NCBI GenBank assembly: GCA_017405965.1 | Contig: JAFQZK010000004.1 | Span: 1 to 64,000, forward strand | Direction of reading: 5' to 3' | Length of the DNA stretch: 64,000 bases | Source: Muribaculaceae bacterium | GTDB lineage: Bacteria > Bacteroidota > Bacteroidia > Bacteroidales > Muribaculaceae | Part shown: positions 32,033-40,586 of the stretch, piece after piece | Position numbering within the stretch: the stretch's first letter is position 1 | Layout: every line of letters starts with the position of its first letter | Translations under genes and position numbers: made by a program | Notes under the pieces: generated by a model | Told to the model about the DNA's origin: nothing | Databases searched by the model: none | What the model saw: only the letters and a program-made list of their open reading frames with translations

Positions 32033-32869
32033 ATGATTGAAGATATGGATGATAATTTAACTATGTTGCTGTTTGAGAGTCAAGTGGCTAAAGATCAGGA
32101 GTATCAATCACACAAGATTTTCACATTGTTGGATTCCTTCATTGATTTTTATAATACCGTATATATGCTGGAGCCAGACTTCCTTACAAATGGAGTTCAG
32201 TCTGGTTTACTAAATATTGATAAGGTTGTCTGCGGTTCATTAGCGGGTACGCTAGATTCTGTAAGGGTAGTGCTTAAACAGGGTAGAATTAATGATGCTT
32301 ATGCTTTGTTAAGAAAGTATCACGACGGAATCATAGCTGTCAATTATATCAATGTTTATATTGCAGAGAACTACAGTTTAGATAATTTTGTGATAGATAA
32401 AATTCAGAAATGGGTGAAAAACAATCAAATATTGCCTTCTTCTAAAAAGATGCTCAATGCAATTAGAAAACATAAACCGTTGGAGAATCTAGAGAAACTA
32501 TTTGATTTTGATGGACTATACAGTCGAATCCGACGGTTGTTGAATGGTAATACACACTATAATAAGTTATATTACTTGTGGCTTAATAACAATATGATTT
32601 ATTTTCCCAACCGAATAAAGGAATTGAATAATCTTTACGCTTGCACACTACATTTATTTATATTTCATTTTGCTTATATGTATTCCCTTAATCCTCATTA
32701 TATGATGTCAACAGATTATATTGATGCATTAGACTTAGGAATGCAACCAGAAGAAGGATCAGAATATTGGGTGGCACCATATGTGAAAGATATATTTGAG
32801 AAATATATTGTTACCAAACGACCAGATATCGCCGATTATATGAAGAATCATACGATGATGGAGTTGTGA
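32033..32869 (+). CDS. Unknown cytoplasmic helical protein with a HEPN-like RX6H motif
   Basis: The 278-residue protein is mainly helical by composition and has no signal peptide. RRLLNGNTHYNKL (about residues 177-189) contains R-x6-H, the spacing of the HEPN RNase active-site motif (Rx4-6H). The preceding helices (GSLAGTLDSVRVVLKQGRIN, DAYALLRKYHDGIIAVNYI) fit a helical bundle. HEPN proteins often act as toxins or abortive-infection RNases, but one motif match is weak evidence and the family is not recognised. The promoter block is shared with the SIR2-like gene of the same island. Confidence 0.5.
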   Translation: MIEDMDDNLTMLLFESQVAKDQEYQSHKIFTLLDSFIDFYNTVYMLEPDFLTNGVQSGLLNIDKVVCGSLAGTLDSVRVVLKQGRINDAYALLRKYHDGIIAVNYINVYIAENYSLDNFVIDKIQKWVKNNQILPSSKKMLNAIRKHKPLENLEKLFDFDGLYSRIRRLLNGNTHYNKLYYLWLNNNMIYFPNRIKELNNLYACTLHLFIFHFAYMYSLNPHYMMSTDYIDALDLGMQPEEGSEYWVAPYVKDIFEKYIVTKRPDIADYMKNHTMMEL

Positions 32870-32979
32870 GAAAAGGAAACGATAAATGGAGTTTCTGCAA
32901 ATGTAAACAGGTTTAGCTGATCTAATTCAAATGGGCAATTATCTCCAAAAGGGGAGCGTAGAGGGGTGTAAAGTAACAT

Positions 32980-33002
32980 AACTCGCTGATTATCAGCGAG
33001 TT
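32980..33002 (-). terminator. Terminator of tRNA-Leu
   Basis: AACTCGCTGAT and ATCAGCGAGTT pair over 11 bases, starting 5 bases after the tRNA 3' end on the minus strand. Confidence 0.75.
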
Positions 33003-33006
33003 ACAG

Positions 33007-33088
33007 TGCGCCTGATAGGACTCGAACCTACACAACCGAAGTTACCAGATCCTAAGTCTGGCGCGTCTACCAATTTCGCCACAGGCGC
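33007..33088 (-). tRNA. tRNA-Leu, anticodon UAG
   Basis: Read on the minus strand, the acceptor stem GCGCCTG pairs with CAGGCGC, with discriminator A. The D arm contains TGGCGAAATTGGTAGACGC. The anticodon stem is CCAGA/TCTGG with loop CTTAGGA (anticodon TAG). A long variable arm follows (TAACTTCGGTTG), and the T arm contains GTAGGTTCGAGTCCTATC. The gene is 82 bases without CCA. Its last 15-16 bases are repeated at 27029 and 30799. It closes the AT-rich island. Confidence 0.95.
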
Positions 33089-33188
33089 GTGACTTGCACT
33101 ATCAATGCGGGTGCAAAGATAGTAATTTTTTAGTTAACAGCTAATAGTTAATCGTTAACAGTTTTTTGCCGTTGGCAATTTGTCTCCC

Positions 33189-33392
33189 TTATTGCTGGAT
33201 GGTGGCGAGGATCTGCTTGAGTTGCTCGTCGGCTTCGGTGAGCTTCTTGCGGCAGATGTCAAGCAGTTCTTTGCTGCGCTTGGTATAGGCGGTCAGGTTG
33301 TCGATGCTGCACTGCGGGTCCTGCATCTTCTGCACGAGCTGTTCCAATTCGGTAACAGCCTGGGTATAAGTCATGTCTTTGTTCTCTTCCAT
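33189..33392 (-). CDS. xseB: Exodeoxyribonuclease VII small subunit
   Basis: The 67-residue helical protein has the ExoVII small-subunit pattern: TYTQAVTELEQLVQKMQDPQ, then SIDNLTAYTKRSKELLDICR and KKLTEADEQLK. It binds the large subunit to form the enzyme that degrades single-stranded DNA from both ends into short oligonucleotides. It lies 111 bases downstream of xseA, with a GACGC palindrome between them. Confidence 0.95.
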   Translation of the reverse strand: MEENKDMTYTQAVTELEQLVQKMQDPQCSIDNLTAYTKRSKELLDICRKKLTEADEQLKQILATIQQ

Positions 33393-33482
33393 ATTCTTTA
33401 ATAAACTACGAATTACGCTGATTAAACTAATTCTTTGGCAGCCGTGTTCTCATCTTATTCCTCTAATTGGATAAGCCTTGGG

Positions 33483-33507
33483 GAGACGCAAGATTTTGCG
33501 TCTCTAC
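33483..33507. repeat. GACGC palindrome, copy 3 (overlaps the stop of xseA)
   Basis: GAGACGCAAGATTTTGCGTC followed by TCTAC. The TAG stop of xseA (33506-33504, minus strand) is formed by the first bases of the repeat. Confidence 0.9.
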
Positions 33508-34826
33508 TTTACGGTGGCATCGGCGGTGCCGTCGGCAAACTGCATGGTCACGGTGTCGCCGGGGTGCAACTGGTCGCTCGAAGTGACGCATTTGTCCCCT
33601 ACCCTGACCAGCGAATAGCCGCGACGCAGGGTGTTCACGGGCGACAGCAGCATCGCCTTGTCGTCAAGCGCCTGCAGGTGTTGTTGCTCACGTTGCATCG
33701 CCGCGGCAACGGCATCGGTCATACGCTCGATGGCGCGCTGCAGCCGGGTGTGCTGATTGGCAATCAGGTTATTGGCTGCAACGGGGATGCTGGTCGTGAA
33801 ATGATCGAGGCGGATGCGGTTGGTGTCGATGATGCGACGGGCCGATGCGGGAATCATGCTGGTGAAATATCCCAGCTGCTCCCTTGCGTGAGCCACAGTG
33901 TCGCGAGCGGCGGCAACGACGTCGTTCTGCAATTCATCGAGGTGGGCCAACGCATTGGTACCCAGCTGGATGAGCCACTCGGCCGCAGCAGTGGGTGTCT
34001 TGACCCGTTTGCCGGCCACATAATCGAGCACCGTCACGTCGCGCTCATGGCCGATTCCCACAATCACCGGCAGCGGATACCGGGCGACAGCGGCCGCCAG
34101 GTCATAGTTATCGAACGAGTTGAGTTCGGAGGTCGCTCCACCGCCACGAATGATGACCACGCAGTCGAACAGATCCTGATGCTGCTTGATGCGCTCCAAG
34201 GCTGCCATCACCGTGGGCACCGTCTGGGCGCCCTGCATTGAAGCCCCGAACAAGCAGGTGTAGAACTGCAGTCGATAGGGATTGTTGCTCAACTGGTTCA
34301 TGAAGTCGCCGTAACCTGCTGCTCCTGCTGCCGAGACGATGGCGATGCGCTGGGGCACCACGGGCCAGGGCAACTGCTTGTTCATGTCGATCAAGCCCTC
34401 GGCCGTGAGACGGTTGAGGATTTCCTGACGCTGGCGCTCCATGTCACCGATCGTGTAGTTCGGGTCGATGTCATAGATGACCACCTTGAAACCGTATTGG
34501 CTGTGATAGGTGGCCGTCGCCATCACCAGCACCTTCATTCCGGTCTTCAGGTCACTGCCCGTGGCGGCCTTGAATTTTTCGTTCAGGCGTGGGTAACTGC
34601 TGGCCCAAATGGCTGCGCTCACCTTAGCCACCGTCGTCCCGCGGGCGTCTTTCTCGACCAGTTCCATATAGCAATGCCCCCTGACGACGCGCAGGTCGCT
34701 CGTCTCAGCAATGACCCACTGGTTCTGCAACGACGGGGTGCCGTTGATGACATTGGCTATGCGGGTGTTGAACTCGCTCAGGGTGATGCCCTGAGGCTGG
34801 TTAGAAAAAAGTGAAGGTTGCAACAT
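33504..34826 (-). CDS. xseA: Exodeoxyribonuclease VII large subunit
   Basis: The 440-residue protein has an N-terminal OB-fold (ITLSEFNTRIANVINGTPSL, WVIAETSDLRVVRGHCYMEL) and the catalytic core typical of XseA: PQRIAIVSAAGAAGYGDFMN, FDCVVIIRGGGATSELNSFD, PVIVGIGHERDVTVLDYVA and VKTPTAAAEWL. A long helical region follows, with a C-terminal RGYSLVRVGD and PGDTVTMQFADG. It degrades single-stranded DNA in repair and recombination together with XseB. It lies two bases after the DUF3256 gene. Its last codon and stop run into a palindromic repeat. Confidence 0.96.
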   Translation of the reverse strand: MLQPSLFSNQPQGITLSEFNTRIANVINGTPSLQNQWVIAETSDLRVVRGHCYMELVEKDARGTTVAKVSAAIWASSYPRLNEKFKAATGSDLKTGMKVLVMATATYHSQYGFKVVIYDIDPNYTIGDMERQRQEILNRLTAEGLIDMNKQLPWPVVPQRIAIVSAAGAAGYGDFMNQLSNNPYRLQFYTCLFGASMQGAQTVPTVMAALERIKQHQDLFDCVVIIRGGGATSELNSFDNYDLAAAVARYPLPVIVGIGHERDVTVLDYVAGKRVKTPTAAAEWLIQLGTNALAHLDELQNDVVAAARDTVAHAREQLGYFTSMIPASARRIIDTNRIRLDHFTTSIPVAANNLIANQHTRLQRAIERMTDAVAAAMQREQQHLQALDDKAMLLSPVNTLRRGYSLVRVGDKCVTSSDQLHPGDTVTMQFADGTADATVK

Positions 34827-34828
34827 GG

Positions 34829-35473
34829 TTACTTGACAGGTATTATCTTCAGTCCCTTGAAACGGAAACTGAGTGACGGCTTAAGGTAGTCGCCGAAGCG
34901 CTTGTACTCGCTGGGGACGAGGAATTGTTCCAGCCCGTGTGTGGCCTCGATGATATCATGGTTCTCGCCCGTGAAGGTGAGCTGGACAAGCGGGAAAATC
35001 ATCGCATCCTGCAAGTCGGCACGCAATTCACCAGGCATTTTCCTGACGATGAAATCGTCGATGCCGGGCTTCACAAAGATTTTGTCGCTCGTGTAACGCT
35101 GCCAATGGGCGTTCCACTGGGTGAGGCGGCTATCGGGCACGGGAGTCAACACCGTCTCGATGACAGTGACAACAGTATCCTTGCCCGCCTTCCTCATGCG
35201 CATCTCGACCACGCGGCTGCCGCTTGTCTGTACCTTGAGGTAGGTGCTGTCCATTTCAAGCAGACGTGTCTCTCCCGCCAGATTATTGGGGATAGCGACT
35301 TGCTGCCCGCTGTTGTAATAGTCCACCATGTCGAGGCGGCTTGTGCGCGTGAGCAGGGGGAAGATGTTGCCCGGTTCTATTGCGAACAGGTCAACAATGG
35401 TGCGAGCCGTCCCCGACAACGGCAGCAACGCCATCGTCAAGGCCAAGATGCTGAAAAAACGTCTCATTCTCAT
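34829..35473 (-). CDS. DUF3256 family exported protein
   Basis: The 214-residue protein has a signal peptide (FFSILALTMALLPLSGTA) and matches the Bacteroidetes-only DUF3256 family: LFAIEPGNIFPLLTRTSRLD, MVDYYNSG, NNLAGETRLLEMD, YLKVQTSGSRVVEMRM and LKPSLSFRFKGLKIIPVK at the end. The fold resembles a duplicated NTF2/cystatin-like periplasmic domain. Its function is unknown. ATGs at 35473 and 35467 are both possible. It is in one operon with xseA (2-base gap) and the M48 lipoprotein. Confidence 0.85.
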   Translation of the reverse strand: MRMRRFFSILALTMALLPLSGTARTIVDLFAIEPGNIFPLLTRTSRLDMVDYYNSGQQVAIPNNLAGETRLLEMDSTYLKVQTSGSRVVEMRMRKAGKDTVVTVIETVLTPVPDSRLTQWNAHWQRYTSDKIFVKPGIDDFIVRKMPGELRADLQDAMIFPLVQLTFTGENHDIIEATHGLEQFLVPSEYKRFGDYLKPSLSFRFKGLKIIPVK

Positions 35474-35546
35474 TCAGTTGAATGCACATTTACACAAGGT
35501 GGGCTCAAAAAAGTCGGGCCCACCTTGCGGATGTTTACGGTTGTGG

Positions 35547-36347
35547 TTACTTGGTTCCGCCGTACTGTTTCTTGACCTCGGGCAGCCATTTCTGGATGTC
35601 GGAGATGCGGGTGGAGTGGCTCGGGTGCGAACTCATGAACTCGGGCGGTTCCTGGGTCGTGGTAGCTGCCATCTTCTGCCAGAAGGTGATGGCCACATCA
35701 GGATTATAGCCCGCAATCGTCATCAGCACCAGGCCCATCTTGTCGGCCTCGCTCTCGTGTTTGCGCGAGAAGGGCTGCATCACACCATACTGAGCACCCA
35801 GGCCATAGACCTGCTGTGCAATCTGCTGTGTTTCAACACTCTTGCCACTCGTGAAGATGCCGATGGCCTGTGCGCCGTACTCGGCCAGCACTTGCTGGCT
35901 CATGCGTTCGTTGCTGTGTTTAGCCACGGCATGAGCCACCTCGTGGCCGATAACCACAGCCAACTCGTCGTCACTGCTGACAAGGTTCATAATGCCCTCA
36001 TAGACCACGATCTTTCCGCCGGGCATACACCAGGCGTTCACGTCATCACTCTTGACCAGATTGAACTCCCAAGCGAAGTTCTGCAACTCGTTCTCCATAC
36101 CGGCATAACGCAGATAGGCCTCGGTGGCAGCGGCGATGCGCTGTCCCACGCGGGTAACCTGGGCGCTCTGAGCCTTCTTGGTCGAGATAGTTGCCGTCTG
36201 CATGAAGCTGGCATACTGCTGGAGACTGGCAGCCAGCACCTCTTGGTCACTGACAAGATTCAATTGTTTGCGGCCAGTGATAGGTACCGAGCCGCAGCTG
36301 GTGAGCAGCATAGCTGCAACAGCCAACATTGCGATAATCTTTTTCAT
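35547..36347 (-). CDS. M48 family zinc metallopeptidase, lipoprotein
   Basis: The start is set at MKKIIAMLAVAAMLLTSCGS (lipobox LTSC); the longer frame beginning at 36392 lacks a signal. The 266-residue protein has the zinc motif HEVAH in ELAVVIGHEVAHAVAKHSNE and the downstream ligand Glu in KHESEADKMG, as in the YcaL/LoiP/BepA class without TPRs. SHPSHSTRI near the end is also typical. These proteases act on outer-membrane proteins from the periplasmic side. Confidence 0.93.
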   Translation of the reverse strand: MKKIIAMLAVAAMLLTSCGSVPITGRKQLNLVSDQEVLAASLQQYASFMQTATISTKKAQSAQVTRVGQRIAAATEAYLRYAGMENELQNFAWEFNLVKSDDVNAWCMPGGKIVVYEGIMNLVSSDDELAVVIGHEVAHAVAKHSNERMSQQVLAEYGAQAIGIFTSGKSVETQQIAQQVYGLGAQYGVMQPFSRKHESEADKMGLVLMTIAGYNPDVAITFWQKMAATTTQEPPEFMSSHPSHSTRISDIQKWLPEVKKQYGGTK

Positions 36348-36391
36348 AATTGACAGATTATTTAAGTTAAAAGACACTAATAATGAGTTCA

Positions 36392-37495
36392 TTAATGGGT
36401 TTGTACCACCTCGGTGGGCGGCAAGGTCTGGTTACGGCGGTCGATGGCCTCGACCACGCGGGTGGCGAGCTGCTTGAAGGCAACGCCGCTCACATCGTTC
36501 ATGCGCACCACGGGCTGGCCGTCATCACTGCCCTTGCAGATGCTGGCCACCATGGGAATCTGGCCCAGCAGTTCCACGCCCAGCGTCTCGGCCAGCTGTT
36601 TGCCGCCGTCATGCCCGAAGATATAGTATTTCTCGTCGGGATGGGCAGCCGGCGTGAACCACGACATATTCTCGACGATGCCCAGCACGGGAACACCCAC
36701 ATGCTCGCCCATGAACATGCTGATGCCCTTGCGCGCGTCGGCCAGCGCCACCTGCTGGGGCGTGGTGACCACGATGGCACCCGTGATGGCAAGCGTCTGA
36801 ACCAAGGTCAGATGGATGTCGCTGGTGCCCGGCGGCAGGTCGATGACAAAGTAGTCCAGCTCACCCCAGTCGGCCTCGTTGATGAGCTGACGCAGGGCAT
36901 TGCTGGCCATGGCACCTCGCCACAGGATCGCCTTCTCCTTGTCCACGAGAAAGCCCAGCGAGAGCATTTTCACGCCATATTTCTCCAGGGGGATGATCAA
37001 GTTCTTGCCATCCACCTCGTGCATATACAGTTGTTCGTCCTCGGCGCCGAACATCTTGGGCATCGAGGGGCCGAAGATATCGGCATCGAGCAGTCCCACG
37101 CGGTAACCCTGCAAGGCAAGCGCCACAGCCAGATTGCAGGCAATGGTGGATTTACCCACACCGCCCTTGCCCGAGCTCACAGCGATGATGTTCTTCACGC
37201 CGGGCAGCGGTTTTTCGATTTTGCGCACGGGATTGTCTTGTGCGGTTTTCACGCCGATGTTTCCCTTGATGTCCACGTCGTTGCCCACGTGGGCCAGGAT
37301 AGCGGCCTCGGCAGCCTTGACCACGCTCTTGATAAAGGGGTCGGTGGGCTTCTCGAACGTCAGCGAAAAACTCACACGGTTGCCATCGATGCGTATGTCA
37401 TCATTCACCATGCCCATGTCCACGATGTCTTTTCCCGTGCCGGGATAACGCACCGTGCGCAGGGCATCCAGTACCAGATTAGGATAAATAGTCAT
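36392..37495 (-). CDS. mrp: Mrp/ApbC (NBP35-like) iron-sulfur cluster carrier ATPase
   Basis: The 367-residue protein has an N-terminal MIP18/DUF59-like domain (ALRTVRYPGTGKDIVDMGMV) and a SIMIBI P-loop domain: IAVSSGKGGVGKSTIACNLA, LLDADIFGPSMPKMFG, YFVIDLPPGTSDIHLTLVQT and TTPQQVALADARKG. The CxxC found after ENMS in many Mrp proteins is replaced here (VENMSWFTPAAHPDEKYYIF), as I recall for Bacteroidales homologues. It delivers Fe-S clusters to apoproteins. It lies between trmB and the M48 lipoprotein; the 54-base gap to trmB contains repeated TTTAGTGTTTAGTGTTTAG. Confidence 0.94.
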   Translation of the reverse strand: MTIYPNLVLDALRTVRYPGTGKDIVDMGMVNDDIRIDGNRVSFSLTFEKPTDPFIKSVVKAAEAAILAHVGNDVDIKGNIGVKTAQDNPVRKIEKPLPGVKNIIAVSSGKGGVGKSTIACNLAVALALQGYRVGLLDADIFGPSMPKMFGAEDEQLYMHEVDGKNLIIPLEKYGVKMLSLGFLVDKEKAILWRGAMASNALRQLINEADWGELDYFVIDLPPGTSDIHLTLVQTLAITGAIVVTTPQQVALADARKGISMFMGEHVGVPVLGIVENMSWFTPAAHPDEKYYIFGHDGGKQLAETLGVELLGQIPMVASICKGSDDGQPVVRMNDVSGVAFKQLATRVVEAIDRRNQTLPPTEVVQTH

Positions 37496-37549
37496 ATCTT
37501 TTAGTTTAGTGTTTAGTGTTTAGAATCTAATGATTTATAATTCAATGTT

Positions 37550-38329
37550 TTATGAATCGTTCTCTGCATCGGGCATGAGCTGAGGCATCTGGATGTAGCC
37601 ACGGTTGTAGCTGCGGTAGGTGTCGGGCTCAATGTCGATGTCGGGTTCCACGAGTTCCACGCCGTGAGGCAGGGCAAAACGGATGTACTTGATGGTCAAG
37701 CCGCGTTGCAGCCATTGCATCTCGTAGTGCGTCTTAATGTCCAGGATGTCGTCGGCCATGCCGCTGGCATACAAGTCATCGGTATCGGTCTCAACGGGCA
37801 GGTGATTCTCCTCGACCAGGGCGTGGGTGTAGGTGTACAGGAAGGGGCTGTCGGTCTTGAGGTGCACGATGCCGCCGTCGCGCAGGATGTGACGGTAATT
37901 GTCGAGGAAACGCGTCGAGGTGAGGCGCTTGTTCACCTTCTTCATCTGCGGATCGGGGAAGGTAATCCATATCTCGGACACCTCGTCGGGGGCGAACATG
38001 CAGTCAATCAGTTCGATATTCGTCCTCAGGAACGCCACGTTGGGCAATCCCTGCTCGGTAGCCATCTTGGCCCCGGTCCACATGCGGGCACCCTTGATGT
38101 CCACACCGATGTAGTTCTTGTCGGGGAAGCGACGAGCCAGTCCCACAGCATATTCCCCCTTGCCGCAGCCCAGCTCCAGCACGATGGGATTGCCGTTCTT
38201 GAAGTATTGCTCATTCCACTTGCCGCGCATGGGGCAACCGCCCTCCTGCTTCACCACCGCAAAGGGGAACTGGAACACACAATCCATGCGCTCCATATCG
38301 GCAAATTTCTTGAGTTTATTCTTACCCAT
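37550..38329 (-). CDS. trmB: tRNA (guanine-N7-)-methyltransferase TrmB
   Basis: The 259-residue SAM-dependent enzyme has [20 protein letters not shown] as motif I and [19 protein letters not shown] as motif [21 protein letters not shown] contains the TrmB-specific FPDPxxK motif, and [14 protein letters not shown] follows. It methylates G46 of tRNA to m7G. The last 40 residues are an extension with [20 protein letters not shown]. It lies 23 bases after the LRR protein gene and heads the run to mrp. Confidence 0.95.
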   Translation of the reverse strand: MGKNKLKKFADMERMDCVFQFPFAVVKQEGGCPMRGKWNEQYFKNGNPIVLELGCGKGEYAVGLARRFPDKNYIGVDIKGARMWTGAKMATEQGLPNVAFLRTNIELIDCMFAPDEVSEIWITFPDPQMKKVNKRLTSTRFLDNYRHILRDGGIVHLKTDSPFLYTYTHALVEENHLPVETDTDDLYASGMADDILDIKTHYEMQWLQRGLTIKYIRFALPHGVELVEPDIDIEPDTYRSYNRGYIQMPQLMPDAENDS

Positions 38330-38352
38330 TGGTCCAATTCTTTAGGTTAGTG

Positions 38353-40320
38353 TCAGCGAATTGCGATTTTGTGGCTCTTGCCGTTGAGAACAACGACATA
38401 GAAGCCCTGTTCCATGTCAAAGCGGTTCTCGCCCTGGACAAGCGTCAGCGAGCGTGCCGCGCCGTTTATAGCCGTCACCATGGCCGACGCTGCATTGCGG
38501 GTGTCGATGCACAGGGTGCGTCCCTCGATCCACACACGGTCGGCATCGGCGGTAAGGTCCTCGATGCCCGTGGTGTTGTTCACCGTGGCGACGCAATCGG
38601 CGGCATGCCAGCCCACGTTATTGTCATCGGCAAGCACGACGTTGCTGACGGTAATCTGGCTGGTGCCAGCCAATGCTTCGTCGGCGCGCACGGTGAGTGT
38701 GAGCACAGCCTTGTCCTCGCCGTCGAAGCGGCGCTTATCCATCGAATAGGCGATGGTGCGTGTCCAGGCATCACCCAGGTCGCGCGTCTCGGTGACCTGA
38801 CCCTGGCTTGCAGCCACATCGACCAGCGTCAAGCCTATCGGCAGAATGATGTCGCACTGCACGGCGCTGTAGTTGCCGGCATTGTCAAGGGTGAGTTGCA
38901 GCGTGCGCTGTTCACCGGGCCTCAACGACACCTCGTCGAGATGCAGTGCGTCGTCGGTGTCGATGACCGCCGGAGCATAGCTGCCGGGATTCAAGATGAT
39001 GTCGATGACCGCATTGATATCAGCAATACCGATCTCGCCGTCCTCGTTGACATCGGCGCGCAACATCGTCTGGTCGTCAAAGCGTCCGCCCAGGATGATG
39101 TCAATCAGCGTGTTGACGTCGGCGATATTCACCTCACCGTCGTTGTTCACATCACCTCGCAGCCACGAGGCCCCGAACATGAATTCCTTCCACTGGTCGG
39201 CTTCCTGATAGAGGCTCTTGGAGTCGGCGGGCACCGTCAAGGGAATCTTGCGCTGCTTCACACCGGCCCAGACGTGCTCACCCAGGGCAGGCACCTCGAC
39301 TGCGTTGCTGGTCAAGGCCGTCAAGCCGGTCATGCCCGCCATGGCATAGTCGCCCAGCCACGTCACCGTTGCCGGCAGTTCCACCACCGGAAGGGTCGAA
39401 ACATTGTAAAACGCGTAATCCCCGATGCGGCTCACGCCCGTGAGGTCAACGTTGCCTTCAAGGGCCGTACAGGCCAGCAGGAAGTCGTTGATATCTTCAA
39501 TCTTGCCACCCAAGCCGATAGTGGCAAGATTCTTATCGTAGAAGAAAGCGCCATCACCCACGCTTGTCACGCTTGACGGCAGGCTGACCTGCGCCACAGG
39601 CGACATCGCCACGGCCCAGTCACCGATGCTGTCCAGGCTGCTGCTGGCGGTCAAGTCCAGATGCTGAATGCCGATACCCAGCAGGGCGCACTCACCAATC
39701 GTGCGTATCGATGAGCCCAGGGTCAGTGTCGTCAACGACGGACAGTTCAGCAGTGCGGTGGCATTCAACCGCTTGAGCCGGTTGCCCGGTTCCACCTTGA
39801 AACTCGTCAGTGAGGTGCAGCCCATGAAGGCACCTGTATCCACTACCCTGACCGAGGCAGGCAGCATCACCTCTTGCAGTGCTGTGCAGCCTGCAAAGGC
39901 ATACTCCCCGATGCTGTCGAGCGTGGCCGGCAGCACGACCTCCTCAAGGGCAAGACAGCCCACAAAGGCACCCTTGCCGATGCTCTTCAGCGACGACGGC
40001 AGCCTTACACTGGTCACATTCAGTCCGCTCAGGCCACCCACGGGCACTTCGTCGGCCTTGAAACCCTCTTGCCAATAGCGCTGGCAAACGTAGTCACATC
40101 CGACGATCTGCACACCCGTCAAGTCCAACGAGCGCAACTGTTTCAAGTTGTCGGTTATAAAGTAAAAATCGGTGGCGTCCATGGTGCCTGTCACCTTCAA
40201 ATCGGTGACTCCGGTATTATTCACCTTGCTCGACAATGAGCCAGCTGTGGTGGTCACGTCGAGTGCCTTGACCTGCAAAACCATTGCAGCCAAAGTCAAG
40301 AACAATATGATGTTTTTCAT
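38353..40320 (-). CDS. Secreted BspA-like leucine-rich-repeat protein with dockerin-like pair
   Basis: The ATG at 40320 gives the signal peptide MKNIILFLTLAAMVLQVKAL; a GTG six bases upstream is less likely. Residues about 90-370 are LRR_5 (BspA/TpLRR) repeats such as LPSSLKSIGKGAFVGCLALE and LPATLDSIGEYAFAGCTALQ. Two dockerin-like calcium loops follow ([20 protein letters not shown] and RADVNEDGEIGIADINAVID). A cohesin-like beta domain comes next, and the C-terminus MEQGFYVVVLNGKSHKIAIR resembles a type IX secretion sorting tail. It is a paralog of 40587-42662 with the same domain order. The role is probably adhesion or surface binding. Confidence 0.9.
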   Translation of the reverse strand: MKNIILFLTLAAMVLQVKALDVTTTAGSLSSKVNNTGVTDLKVTGTMDATDFYFITDNLKQLRSLDLTGVQIVGCDYVCQRYWQEGFKADEVPVGGLSGLNVTSVRLPSSLKSIGKGAFVGCLALEEVVLPATLDSIGEYAFAGCTALQEVMLPASVRVVDTGAFMGCTSLTSFKVEPGNRLKRLNATALLNCPSLTTLTLGSSIRTIGECALLGIGIQHLDLTASSSLDSIGDWAVAMSPVAQVSLPSSVTSVGDGAFFYDKNLATIGLGGKIEDINDFLLACTALEGNVDLTGVSRIGDYAFYNVSTLPVVELPATVTWLGDYAMAGMTGLTALTSNAVEVPALGEHVWAGVKQRKIPLTVPADSKSLYQEADQWKEFMFGASWLRGDVNNDGEVNIADVNTLIDIILGGRFDDQTMLRADVNEDGEIGIADINAVIDIILNPGSYAPAVIDTDDALHLDEVSLRPGEQRTLQLTLDNAGNYSAVQCDIILPIGLTLVDVAASQGQVTETRDLGDAWTRTIAYSMDKRRFDGEDKAVLTLTVRADEALAGTSQITVSNVVLADDNNVGWHAADCVATVNNTTGIEDLTADADRVWIEGRTLCIDTRNAASAMVTAINGAARSLTLVQGENRFDMEQGFYVVVLNGKSHKIAIR

Positions 40321-40354
40321 CTTCACAGCTTATTTGAATAATGTGTTAATCTTG

Positions 40355-40362
40355 CAAATATA
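40355..40362 (-). promoter_or_regulatory. -7 element of the 38353-40320 gene
   Basis: TATATTTG on the minus strand (40362-40355), 35 bases before the ATG. No clear -33 box. Confidence 0.45.
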
Positions 40363-40464
40363 ATGCATTTCAAAAAACTACGCCCATTTTTTAACAAAAA
40401 ATGCATTCGGCCGCTTTCAACGGCCCCATTACCACCCCGACACATAACAAATGCATCAGGGCGC

Positions 40465-40500
40465 AAAAAAACGTCGCGGCCCACACGGGTAGCGACGTTT
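40465..40500 (-). terminator. Terminator after the second LRR gene
   Basis: The stem AAACGTCGC/GCGACGTTT (40469-40500) encloses an inner CCC/GGG pair. The A run at 40465-40471 gives U's on the minus strand. It lies about 90 bases after the stop at 40587. Confidence 0.8.
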
Positions 40501-40586
40501 CATTGATCAAATTATCCGATACGTTTTTAGTGATTATAAAAAAGAAATCTTTACACGTTAGTTGTATAAACTATTGCAATTATTCT

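Noticed and set aside
22301-33006. Intact integrative element or prophage
   Set aside because: No integrase, transposase, replication, mobilisation or phage structural gene is visible, despite the tRNA-end repeats.
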